NCBI GenBank assembly: GCA_021848765.1
Contig: JAJZTU010000111.1
Span: 1-10,033, forward strand
DNA length: 10,033 nt
Direction: 5' to 3'
Source of the DNA: Bacillota bacterium
GTDB taxonomy: Bacteria; Bacillota; GCA-003054495; Carboxydocellales; JAJZTU01
Below, piece by piece: positions 1 through 4,766 of the stretch (positions are counted from its first letter, which is position 1; every line of letters starts with the position of its first letter). Made by a program: the position numbers and the translations under genes. The notes beneath the pieces were generated by a model that saw only the letters and a list, made by a program, of their open reading frames with translations, had not been told where the DNA came from and did no database searches.

Positions 1-140
1 CAGGCCTGTATTTTGCAGGAGAAATACTGGACGTCCACGGATTTACCGGCGGCTTTAACCTGCAGATAGCCTGGTCAACAGGGTTTGCAGCCGGTAAGGC
101 TGCAGCGGAAAGGAGTGTAATGGACTCCTCTCCTTCATAA
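1..140 (+). CDS. C-terminal end of BaiN/HI0933-like NAD(P)/FAD-dependent oxidoreductase (partial)
   Basis: Only the last 45 codons are in the window (frame from position 3, TAA stop at 138-140); the 5' part lies off the left edge. The visible protein contains the run GLYFAGEILDVHGFTGGFNL followed by QIAWSTGFAAGKAA. This matches the C-terminal FAD-binding segment of the HI0933/BaiN flavoprotein family, where an acidic residue and the TGGFNLQ loop contact the FAD and a final helix rich in Gly and Ala closes the Rossmann fold. These are cytoplasmic flavoproteins, often annotated as aminoacetone oxidases or NAD(P)/FAD-dependent oxidoreductases, and the physiological substrate is usually unknown. 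The gene is followed by a strong terminator, so it is probably transcriptionally separate from everything to its right. Family assignment is confident; function is not. Confidence 0.85.
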   Translation, partial: GLYFAGEILDVHGFTGGFNLQIAWSTGFAAGKAAAERSVMDSSPS

Positions 141-199
141 TAAACGAGAATAAGACGGGAGGATTCAGCGTGATGCCCGGCTGAGTAGCAACATACCGA

Positions 200-246
200 A
201 AAAAGTGCCACAAAGCCTTGAATATCAAGGTTTTATGGCACTTTTT
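200..246. terminator. Bidirectional intrinsic terminator between convergent genes
   Basis: A long hairpin is directly visible. Bases 200-221 pair with 225-246 over about 22 positions, with one C-A mismatch and one G-T wobble, around a 3-nt loop. The outer part is an A5 run on the left and a T5 run on the right, so each strand has a U-tract after the stem. It would stop transcripts of the flavoprotein gene ending at 140 from the left and of the small minus-strand gene ending at 341 from the right. Confidence 0.9.
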
Positions 247-340
247 CGCTCGGAAGATTTTGATTCATGTACCTCTTAAATATTTACTGTCACAGATTGC
301 GGGGCATAAATATGCCATTACCTCTATTCCCGAATCTATT

Positions 341-562
341 TTATAAATTTGAAGCTTTATTAAGTTCCTCATCTATCACCCTTGCAACCTTTTTAAGAGT
401 GACTTCATTCTTAGCAATTCTTATGTTGTGGTCGTCAAGTTCTGCTTTACCCACATTGTTTGAATGTTCAATAGCCCTCACAACCTGATATATTTCATTC
501 TGCCTTGTTTCCATTGCTGAAAGCTTTTCTAAAACCAACTTCTGAAATTCATCATTATTCAT
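341..562 (-). CDS. Small coiled-coil hypothetical protein
   Basis: This minus-strand gene encodes about 73 residues starting MNNDEFQKLVLEKL. The sequence is almost all charged and hydrophobic heptad-like helix with no membrane segment or signal peptide, so a cytoplasmic coiled-coil protein is likely. The stretch around residues 20-38 (RQNEIYQVVRAIEHS) resembles short helical proteins of unknown function that are common in Firmicutes. A longer reading frame opens at 592. The start at 562 is preferred because it has a GAGGTG ribosome binding site (plus-strand 570-575) 7 nt upstream, and because the promoter at 599-627 would place the RNA start almost on the 592 codon. The gene is monocistronic, convergent with the flavoprotein gene and ends before the shared terminator. 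I do not recognise a function. Existence of the gene is well supported by promoter, ribosome binding site, coding character and terminator together. Confidence 0.75.
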   Translation of the reverse strand: MNNDEFQKLVLEKLSAMETRQNEIYQVVRAIEHSNNVGKAELDDHNIRIAKNEVTLKKVARVIDEELNKASNL

Positions 563-598
563 AATCTGGCACCTCGCAATCCAGAATCTCACATTAAT

Positions 599-627
599 AC
601 TATACCTTTTTTAGGAATAAAAATCAA
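599..627 (-). promoter_or_regulatory. Sigma-A-type promoter of the small coiled-coil gene
   Basis: Read on the minus strand, TTGATT (622-627) and TATAGT (599-604) are separated by exactly 17 nt. Transcription would begin near 592, giving a leader of about 30 nt before the start codon at 562. The spacer contains an A6 tract. Confidence 0.7.
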
Positions 628-767
628 TGAATTCAAATGTGCCTTGGTACGATTGGCCAGTTGATGGTGCACCGATCGCATAACCTAAATCCGTCTTAAG
701 CGTGCGGAAAGCATCTGACAAGAATACTTAACTAAGTTCCCTCATAGTAATAGAAATGCGAGGGGGG

Positions 768-1331
768 ATGGTGATTTTGAATAGCTTTAATAAACTTTAC
801 AAGCCTTCCCAAGGCATCTGGAAGAGGATTAGTGGAGTTGAGGCCCTTCTGGTTAAGGCCCTCCTTTTAGGGGCTATGCTCCTGGCCGTAGTCCAGGCTG
901 CTAACAGCCAGGATCCTATTGAAAGAGAGTTTAAGGTAAGCAGCCTTTTGGAGGAGCAGACCAGAACTGCAGCCGCAGGGTTTGGAGCAGGTGAAAGCGC
1001 TTCTCCGGAGGGGGCAGGCCAAGCAGCAGGCATAGGAAGTGATACCGCAGGGGTAATCACCCTGCGCTTGGTCAATTATTTTTCTACTACAGGTATCAAG
1101 ATACTGGTCAATGGCGTCGAACGGGCCAATTTTCTTCAGAAAGATGTCACGCTTAAAGTAAGGCCGGGAGACCAAATTTCTCTGGACGGCAGTTCCTTCG
1201 CCAGGGAAGCCGAGGTGCAAGTTTTGAATACCACCCCCGGAATAGTTAACCCCAGGGAGGGAAGTACGCTGCTGTTAAAGGGAGATGTTAAGTATTTAGA
1301 ACCGGTCCGGCTCAAAACTGTCCGGAATTAG
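768..1331 (+). CDS. Single-pass membrane-anchored protein of unknown function
   Basis: The product is about 187 residues. A short basic N-terminus (residues about 1-30, with several Lys and Arg) precedes one hydrophobic segment at about residues 26-45, rich in Leu, Ala and Val. It may act as an uncleaved signal anchor. A Gly/Ala/Ser-rich linker follows (about 70-95), then a C-terminal domain of about 90 residues that looks beta-rich, with alternating strands such as VITLRLVNYF and VTLKVRPGDQISL. The topology suggests an extracytoplasmic C-terminal domain. The start is uncertain. The frame is open from ATG 756, but the GAGG(GGG) ribosome binding site at 760-767 lies downstream of it and favours ATG 768 or GTG 771; TTG 777 is also possible. 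No convincing promoter is visible in 593-760. The gene is followed by a new promoter, so it may not belong to the aromatic gene cluster. I do not recognise the family. Confidence 0.75.
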   Translation: MVILNSFNKLYKPSQGIWKRISGVEALLVKALLLGAMLLAVVQAANSQDPIEREFKVSSLLEEQTRTAAAGFGAGESASPEGAGQAAGIGSDTAGVITLRLVNYFSTTGIKILVNGVERANFLQKDVTLKVRPGDQISLDGSSFAREAEVQVLNTTPGIVNPREGSTLLLKGDVKYLEPVRLKTVRN

Positions 1332-1333
1332 GC

Positions 1334-1362
1334 TTGCCTATTAGCAGGACGTGGTTTATAAT
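1334..1362 (+). promoter_or_regulatory. Sigma-A-type promoter for the hutP-like/aroH transcript
   Basis: TTGCCT (1334-1339) is followed after exactly 17 nt by a perfect TATAAT (1357-1362). It begins 2 nt after the stop codon of the membrane-protein gene. The predicted RNA start near 1369 lies about 47 nt upstream of an intrinsic terminator and about 98 nt upstream of the hutP-like start codon. Confidence 0.7.
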
Positions 1363-1375
1363 TATGGGTATCTGC

Positions 1376-1407
1376 AAGACGGTAGGATGGTAGGGCAAGA
1401 GGTCAAG
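1376..1407 (+). promoter_or_regulatory. NAG-triplet cluster, candidate HutP-type RNA site
   Basis: Between the predicted RNA start and the terminator there are repeated NAG triplets: AAG 1376-1378, TAG 1383-1385, TAG 1391-1393, GAG 1399-1401 (overlapping AAG 1397-1399) and AAG 1405-1407. The first four (with GAG as the fourth) are spaced 4, 5 and 5 nt apart. Bacillus subtilis HutP is known to bind NAG (mostly UAG) triplets separated by 4 nt next to the hut terminator and to cause antitermination. The match in motif and position is seen in the sequence; binding by the adjacent gene's product is inference. Confidence 0.4.
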
Positions 1408-1415
1408 TTGTGTCT

Positions 1416-1445
1416 GCACTCCGTCAGGGAGTGCTTTGTTTTTTT
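1416..1445 (+). terminator. Intrinsic terminator/attenuator upstream of the hutP-like gene
   Basis: GCACTCC (1416-1422) pairs perfectly with GGAGTGC (1428-1434) around a 5-nt loop, followed by TTTG and seven T (1435-1445). It ends only 21 nt before the hutP-like start codon and lies downstream of the promoter at 1334-1362, so it can act as an attenuator in that leader. It could also simply terminate the upstream membrane-protein gene. A short competing pairing, GACGG 1378-1382 with CCGTC 1421-1425, would disrupt the left arm. Confidence 0.85.
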
Positions 1446-1466
1446 GTGTATTGCGAGGTGACAAGC

Positions 1467-1886
1467 ATGCATTCAGGTAGTAAAAAAATAGCCGGGGTGG
1501 CTATCAGAATGGCCCTTAGCGAAGACAGGGAAGAAGAAAAGAGTCTAAAATCCGCCTATGCTCAAGAGGGAATTAAGACTGCTGCTGTAGATTATGGTGG
1601 TGAGTTTATTTCCTCGGTGAACAAAGTTGTGGAACGGGCGGTGGTCGCGGCTAAACGTGAAGGGGTAATCAAAGATACCCATGCCGATGAGGGTGCCGTT
1701 GCCGGAGCCACCCGGGAGGCTCTTTCCCAAATAATCAACAAAGCCATCGGGTTGAATATCGGGGGGAAAATCGGGATTGCCCGCAAACAGGACCATATCA
1801 GTGTAGCAGTTTTCTTTGGCATTGGGCTTTTACACCTGGATGAGGTGGCCATAGGCTTAGGCCACCGGGCCGTACCCAGCGTATAG
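1467..1886 (+). CDS. HutP-family RNA-binding antiterminator-like protein
   Basis: The product is 139 residues, close to the 148 of Bacillus subtilis HutP, the histidine- and Mg-dependent antiterminator of the hut operon. From memory of HutP, residues 61-86 (AAKREGVIKDT to GATREAL) align well with its ASKKSGVIQSE to HATMEAL segment, and residues 111-133 (ISVAVFFGIG to IGLGH) match the C-terminal beta-strand region ending GVGINH. In this alignment the two metal-ligand histidines of HutP (His73, His77) correspond to Gly76 and Gly80 here, so ligand or metal use may differ. There is no signal peptide or membrane segment. The start at ATG 1467 is chosen because GAGGTG (1455-1460) lies 6 nt upstream; an upstream GTG at 1410 in the same frame would translate through the terminator hairpin. 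The gene has its own promoter and a candidate attenuator, and precedes aroH. HutP-like family is fairly sure; its RNA target is unknown. Nearby hut genes were not seen. Confidence 0.75.
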   Translation: MHSGSKKIAGVAIRMALSEDREEEKSLKSAYAQEGIKTAAVDYGGEFISSVNKVVERAVVAAKREGVIKDTHADEGAVAGATREALSQIINKAIGLNIGGKIGIARKQDHISVAVFFGIGLLHLDEVAIGLGHRAVPSV

Positions 1887-1973
1887 GCTATCAGTCACCC
1901 AAAAATCACTCAGCCAGCCACCACTACCGCCGGACTTGCAACTGACAGATTAGGAATGGAGGCTGTTTAGGCG

Positions 1974-2348
1974 ATGAATCAGCAAGTAGTCAGAGGCGTT
2001 CGCGGGGCAATCAATATTACGGAAAACACCAAAGAGGCCATTACTTCGGCTACCAAAGAACTGCTGGGCGAAATGCTACGGGAAAATGAGTTAGTCTCTG
2101 AGGATATGGCCAGTATATTTTTTACGGTAACCCCGGACTTAAATGCGGAATTTCCGGCTTGGGCAGCCAGGGAACTTGGCTTAACCTGGGTTCCCCTGCT
2201 GTGTTGTACTGAGATTAATGTGCCCGGGAGCATGCCCATGGTCATCAGGATTCTCATCCATGCCAATACTACCAAAGGTCAGCGGGAAATCAAGCATATT
2301 TACCTGCGGGAAGCTGTGCGGCTGAGACCGGATATGAAACAGGATTAG
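1974..2348 (+). CDS. aroH: Chorismate mutase, monofunctional AroH class
   Basis: This 124-residue protein converts chorismate to prephenate, the first step towards phenylalanine and tyrosine. It belongs to the trimeric AroH class typified by Bacillus subtilis (127 residues) rather than the helical AroQ class. Active-site residues can be placed by alignment with the B. subtilis enzyme. Arg10 in VRGVRGA corresponds to Arg7, Cys77 to Cys75, Glu80 to Glu78, Arg92 (in MVIRILI) to Arg90, and Tyr110 (in HIYLREAV) to Tyr108. The TPDLNAEFPA motif at 53-62 is also typical. A ribosome binding site TGGAGG lies at 1957-1962, 11 nt from the ATG, which is somewhat far. The gene follows the hutP-like gene by 87 nt with no clear promoter, so cotranscription is likely. 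It ends just before the trp promoter, so readthrough would enter the trp leader. Confidence 0.95.
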   Translation: MNQQVVRGVRGAINITENTKEAITSATKELLGEMLRENELVSEDMASIFFTVTPDLNAEFPAWAARELGLTWVPLLCCTEINVPGSMPMVIRILIHANTTKGQREIKHIYLREAVRLRPDMKQD

Positions 2349-2370
2349 TAAAGCTTTAACATAGAAATTG

Positions 2371-2400
2371 TTGACAGGGAACTATGTCCCATGATAAAGT
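2371..2400 (+). promoter_or_regulatory. trp operon promoter (sigma-A type, extended -10)
   Basis: A perfect TTGACA (2371-2376) is followed after 18 nt by TAAAGT (2395-2400), with TG at 2392-2393 giving an extended -10 element. RNA would start near 2405-2408, giving a leader of about 200 nt before trpE. The spacer contains a small dyad, GGGA 2377-2380 and TCCC 2387-2390, which might be an operator or chance. Confidence 0.7.
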
Positions 2401-2420
2401 ATACATAACAATTTGACGAG

Positions 2421-2442
2421 TTAAGTGTTTGCAGGCAACTAA
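2421..2442 (+). promoter_or_regulatory. Possible 5' stem-loop of the trp leader RNA
   Basis: TTA 2421-2423 can pair with TAA 2440-2442, G2425 with C2439, and TTG 2429-2431 with CAA 2436-2438, closing a CAGG tetraloop with unpaired bases only on the left side. The B. subtilis trp leader has a 5' stem-loop with an asymmetric internal loop that helps TRAP binding. This one is at a comparable position before the GAG array but is short and could be chance. Confidence 0.3.
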
Positions 2443-2461
2443 GTTCCCACCACAACTGAAA

Positions 2462-2504
2462 AAGATGAGAAGAGTTGAGAAGAGTTGAGATGAGCTGAGA
2501 TGAG
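2462..2504 (+). promoter_or_regulatory. TRAP (MtrB) binding site: GAG triplet array in trp leader
   Basis: Eight GAG triplets start at 2467, 2472, 2477, 2482, 2487, 2492, 2497 and 2502, each separated by exactly 2 nt, so the period is 5 nt without a break. An AAG at 2462-2464 is in the same phase, and after two non-matching positions another GAG at 2517-2519 is in phase too. Tryptophan-activated TRAP, an 11-subunit ring, binds 11 (G/U)AG triplets spaced by 2-3 nt, and GAG is the preferred triplet. The location between trp promoter and terminator is that of the Bacillus trp leader. The mtrB gene itself is not in this window. Confidence 0.88.
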
Positions 2505-2544
2505 ACGTGGAACCCAGAGTTCGGGTATAATCCAGTCCTCATTT
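2498..2544 (+). promoter_or_regulatory. Antiterminator structure of the trp leader
   Basis: Bases 2498-2510 can pair with 2532-2544 through 12 base pairs (one G-U) with single-base bulges at G2507 and C2537. The left arm contains the last two GAG triplets of the TRAP site, and the right arm is the 5' half of the terminator hairpin (2532-2553). TRAP binding would therefore block the antiterminator and allow the terminator to form, as in B. subtilis trp attenuation. Pairing was worked out by eye, without energy calculation. Confidence 0.75.
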
Positions 2545-2561
2545 GAGTGCTGGGTTTTTTT
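2532..2561 (+). terminator. trp leader attenuator (intrinsic terminator)
   Basis: CCAG 2532-2535 pairs with CTGG 2550-2553, a T-G wobble and one C-T mismatch follow, then CTC 2538-2540 pairs with GAG 2545-2547 around a 4-nt loop. G2554 and seven T (2555-2561) follow. A longer outer pairing is also possible (AACCCAG 2511-2517 with CTGGGTT 2550-2556). The terminator lies 46 nt before the trpE start codon and is mutually exclusive with the antiterminator at 2498-2544. Confidence 0.85.
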
Positions 2562-2564
2562 GTG

Positions 2565-2599
2565 CTCATTTCAGCTTCCCTCAACCCTCAGGGAGGAGG
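2565..2599 (+). promoter_or_regulatory. Switchable element masking or exposing the trpE ribosome binding site
   Basis: CTTCCCT (2575-2581) can pair with AGGGAGG (2590-2596), 7 bp with one wobble and an 8-nt loop, hiding the trpE Shine-Dalgarno (GGGAGGAGG, 2591-2599). The same segment belongs to 2565-2585, which is complementary to the TRAP array. Bases 2565-2577 pair with 2492-2504 over 13 uninterrupted positions (two wobbles), and after a 2-by-2 mismatch 2580-2585 pair with 2484-2489. With TRAP off the RNA the array could keep the site free; with TRAP bound the masking hairpin could form. B. subtilis has an analogous trpE translation control. The pairings are seen; the switch is inference. 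Confidence 0.55.
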
Positions 2600-2607
2600 A
2601 TAAAACC

Positions 2608-4122
2608 GTGCTGTTTCCCGGTTTGCAAGAGTATGTGGAACTGAGTAAAGAATATAATATCGTTCCCGTTTATCAGGAGGTCCTGGTGGATATGGAAACC
2701 CCTATCTCTATTTTCAAAAAGGTGGGGAACCGTAAGGAGAGCTACCTGCTGGAGAGTGTGGAGGGTGGCGAACACCTGGCCAGGTATTCCTTTATCGGCC
2801 TGGAGCCTTTCCTCAGTTTCGAGGCTAAAAATGGGGAAGGAGTCATCATCCGGGAGGGAAGGGAAGAACGGGTAACGGGAAAGCCCCTGGCAATCCTGGA
2901 GGAGTTGATGGCCGGGTTCAGGGCGCCCGTGCTGGAGGATTTGCCAAGGTTTTACGGGGGTGCTGTCGGGTATTTTGGCTATGATTTAATCCGCACCTGG
3001 GAGGAACTGCCCAGAAGTGGAGAGGATGACCTGGAACTTCCTGATTGCCATTTTGTCTTCACCAAACTGGTCCTGATTTTTGACCATGTGAAACACAAGC
3101 TGAAAATAGTGTATAATTCAAGGGTAGGCCAAAATCCGGAGCTATCCTACCGGAAGGCCATTGAAAATATCAACCGGATTATGGTGTTGTTAGCCCAACC
3201 CAACCCCGGCAACGGTCACCTGGGGATGGCCGCCGGCATGACACCGGGGACAGGGCCGGTGCCGGAGCTAAATCAAGACTCCTGCGTAACCTCCAACCTG
3301 ACCAGGGAGGAATTCATGGCTAAGGTGGAGCGTGCCAAAGAGTACATCCGGGCCGGAGACATTTTCCAGGTGGTCCTGTCCCAGAGGTTTCAGGCTCCGT
3401 TGGAAGCTTCGCCCTTTGATATCTACCGGTCCCTGCGGACGATAAACCCCGCACCCTACCTGTACTTTTTGGATTTGGGGGATACTAATATCATCGGTTC
3501 CTCTCCGGAAATGTTAGTAAGGGTGGAAGACGGCCGGGTGGAGACCAGGCCCATAGCCGGTACCCGGCCCCGGGGCAAAAACAGCAGGGAGGATGAGGCC
3601 CTGGCGGCTGAACTGCTGGCTGACGAGAAGGAAAAGGCTGAACACCTGATGCTGGTGGATTTGGGGCGCAACGACCTGGGCCGGGTTTGTGAATACGGTT
3701 CCGTAGGGCTCACTGAGTTTATGAAGATAGAGCGCTATTCCCATGTGATGCACATTGTGACCCAGGTGGAGGGAAGACTGCGGGATGACCAAAGCCAATT
3801 TGATGCCCTTCAGGCCTGTTTTCCCGCAGGGACGGTTTCCGGAGCGCCGAAGATCAGGGCGATGGAAATTATTGACGAGTTGGAACCTCACCACCGGGGT
3901 GCTTATGCCGGGGCCATCGGATACCTGAGTTTTACCGGGAATATGGATACCTGTATTACCATCAGGACCATCGTGGTTAGCAACGGTCAAGTATATGTCC
4001 AGGCCGGAGCCGGAATCGTCGCCGATTCTGTGCCGGAGACGGAATACCAGGAAACGGTTAACAAAGCCATGGCCCTCCTGAAGACCCTGCAGCTGCAGGA
4101 GAGGGGGAAGGCCTTAGCCTAA
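2608..4122 (+). CDS. trpE: Anthranilate synthase component I
   Basis: This 504-residue protein converts chorismate to anthranilate using ammonia delivered by the TrpG subunit, the committed step of tryptophan synthesis. The N-terminal domain carries the LLES motif (residues 47-50), part of the tryptophan feedback pocket, so allosteric inhibition is probably retained. The chorismate-binding C-terminal domain shows the family motifs PIAGTRPRG, DLGRNDLGRV, MHIVTQVEGRL, FPAGTVSGAPKIRAMEIIDE and GAIGYLSFTGNMDTCITIRT in the usual order. A Gly/Pro-rich linker (about residues 195-225) separates the domains. The frame is open back to 2500, but that would include the leader terminator. GTG 2608 has a near-perfect Shine-Dalgarno, GGGAGGAGG at 2591-2599, 8 nt away, and gives the usual family length. 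It is the first gene of the operon and is controlled by the TRAP-type leader. trpG follows after 16 nt. Confidence 0.97.
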   Translation: MLFPGLQEYVELSKEYNIVPVYQEVLVDMETPISIFKKVGNRKESYLLESVEGGEHLARYSFIGLEPFLSFEAKNGEGVIIREGREERVTGKPLAILEELMAGFRAPVLEDLPRFYGGAVGYFGYDLIRTWEELPRSGEDDLELPDCHFVFTKLVLIFDHVKHKLKIVYNSRVGQNPELSYRKAIENINRIMVLLAQPNPGNGHLGMAAGMTPGTGPVPELNQDSCVTSNLTREEFMAKVERAKEYIRAGDIFQVVLSQRFQAPLEASPFDIYRSLRTINPAPYLYFLDLGDTNIIGSSPEMLVRVEDGRVETRPIAGTRPRGKNSREDEALAAELLADEKEKAEHLMLVDLGRNDLGRVCEYGSVGLTEFMKIERYSHVMHIVTQVEGRLRDDQSQFDALQACFPAGTVSGAPKIRAMEIIDELEPHHRGAYAGAIGYLSFTGNMDTCITIRTIVVSNGQVYVQAGAGIVADSVPETEYQETVNKAMALLKTLQLQERGKALA

Positions 4123-4138
4123 ACAAGGAGGGACCGCT

Positions 4139-4705
4139 GTGATTCTCATGATTGATAACTATGATTCTTTTACCTTCAACCTGGTACAGTACCTGGGGGA
4201 GTTAGGGGAGGAGATTAAAGTCCTACGCAATGATAAGCTGACTTGTGCCGAAATTGAGGAACTGGCACCCAAGCATATTGTAATTTCCCCGGGACCCTGT
4301 ACCCCTAATGAAGCGGGGATTTCTCTCCAGGTTATCGAGAAGTTTGCCGGTAAAATTCCCATCCTGGGGGTTTGCCTGGGCCACCAGTCCATCGGTCAGA
4401 GTTTCGGCGGGAAGGTTATCCGGGCCGGGCGGCTGATGCATGGCAAAACCTCACCTATCTACCACGATGGCAAAACTATCTTTAAGGGCCTTCCTTCCCC
4501 CTTTACGGCAACCCGGTATCATTCTTTGATTGTGGAGAAGGAGAGCCTGCCGGATTGTTTTGAAATCAGCGCTGAGACGGAAGAAGGGGAAATCATGGGA
4601 CTGAGGCATAAGGAGTACCAGGTAGAAGGGGTCCAGTTTCACCCGGAGTCGATTTTAACCGAGCATGGCAAGGAAATGCTGCGGAATTTCTTAAGCCTAA
4701 ACTAA
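4139..4705 (+). CDS. trpG: Anthranilate synthase component II (glutamine amidotransferase)
   Basis: This 188-residue class I glutamine amidotransferase hydrolyses glutamine and passes ammonia to TrpE. The catalytic triad is visible: Cys79 in GVCLGHQ, His168 and Glu170 in FHPESILTEHG. The oxyanion-region motif SPGPCTP is at 50-56, and the N-terminus MILMIDNYDSFTFNL is typical. Proteins of this type often also serve as PabA in folate synthesis, and no separate pabA is visible, so a dual role is possible but not shown. The GTG at 4139 is chosen because AGGAGGG (4126-4132) lies 6 nt upstream; ATG 4148 would also fit the family but is too far from the site. Only one GAG triplet lies in this ribosome binding site, so it does not look like the TRAP-regulated B. 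subtilis pabA/trpG site. Confidence 0.96.
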   Translation: MILMIDNYDSFTFNLVQYLGELGEEIKVLRNDKLTCAEIEELAPKHIVISPGPCTPNEAGISLQVIEKFAGKIPILGVCLGHQSIGQSFGGKVIRAGRLMHGKTSPIYHDGKTIFKGLPSPFTATRYHSLIVEKESLPDCFEISAETEEGEIMGLRHKEYQVEGVQFHPESILTEHGKEMLRNFLSLN

Positions 4706-4730
4706 GCAAACTTTTTAAGCCTAAAACTAA
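4691..4730 (+). repeat. Short direct repeat spanning the trpG stop codon
   Basis: TTAAGCCTAAACTAA at 4691-4705 (last codons and stop of trpG) recurs as TTAAGCCTAAAACTAA at 4715-4730, identical except for one extra A, with a 24-nt offset. It looks like a small local duplication and lengthens the trpG-trpD gap. No function is evident. Confidence 0.7.
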
Positions 4731-4766
4731 AGAGGTGTCAAATAGGGCTAAAATCCTGCCCGGGTT

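Noticed and set aside
170..184. Tiny reading frame (GTG ATG CCC GGC TGA) after a GGGAGG at 157-162
   Set aside because: Four sense codons directly before a terminator and no downstream gene to regulate on the plus strand; most likely chance.
267..488. 73-residue plus-strand frame starting MYLLNIYCH
   Set aside because: It lies opposite the better supported minus-strand coiled-coil gene and has no ribosome binding site.
661..690. Possible promoter TTGATG-18-CTAAAT for the membrane-protein gene
   Set aside because: The -10 match is weak and the placement is not supported by anything else in the spacer.
730..741. AACTAAGTTCCC repeated exactly upstream of trpE (2437-2448)
   Set aside because: A 12-nt match between two sites is expected by chance about a few times in 10 kb, and the two contexts share nothing else.
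1410..1466. In-frame upstream GTG start for the hutP-like gene
   Set aside because: The extension covers the intrinsic terminator and encodes residues unlike the family; ATG 1467 has GAGGTG 6 nt upstream.
2465..2488. Short leader-peptide frame ATG AGA AGA GTT GAG AAG AGT TGA inside the GAG array
   Set aside because: It has no Trp codons and no ribosome binding site, and is a by-product of the GAG repeats; classical Trp-codon attenuation is not supported.
2500..2607. In-frame upstream extension of trpE starting at ATG 2500
   Set aside because: It would translate through the TRAP array end and the terminator hairpin, has no proper ribosome binding site, and adds residues absent from the TrpE family; GTG 2608 has an excellent site.
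2405..2607. T-box riboswitch for Trp tRNA
   Set aside because: The conserved T-box sequence (AGGGTGGNACCGCG-like) and specifier stem are not visible; the GAG array explains the leader instead.
3514..3990. 158-residue minus-strand frame inside trpE, and similar long antisense frames in the other trp genes
   Set aside because: They are antisense shadows of high-confidence trp genes with no recognisable protein features.
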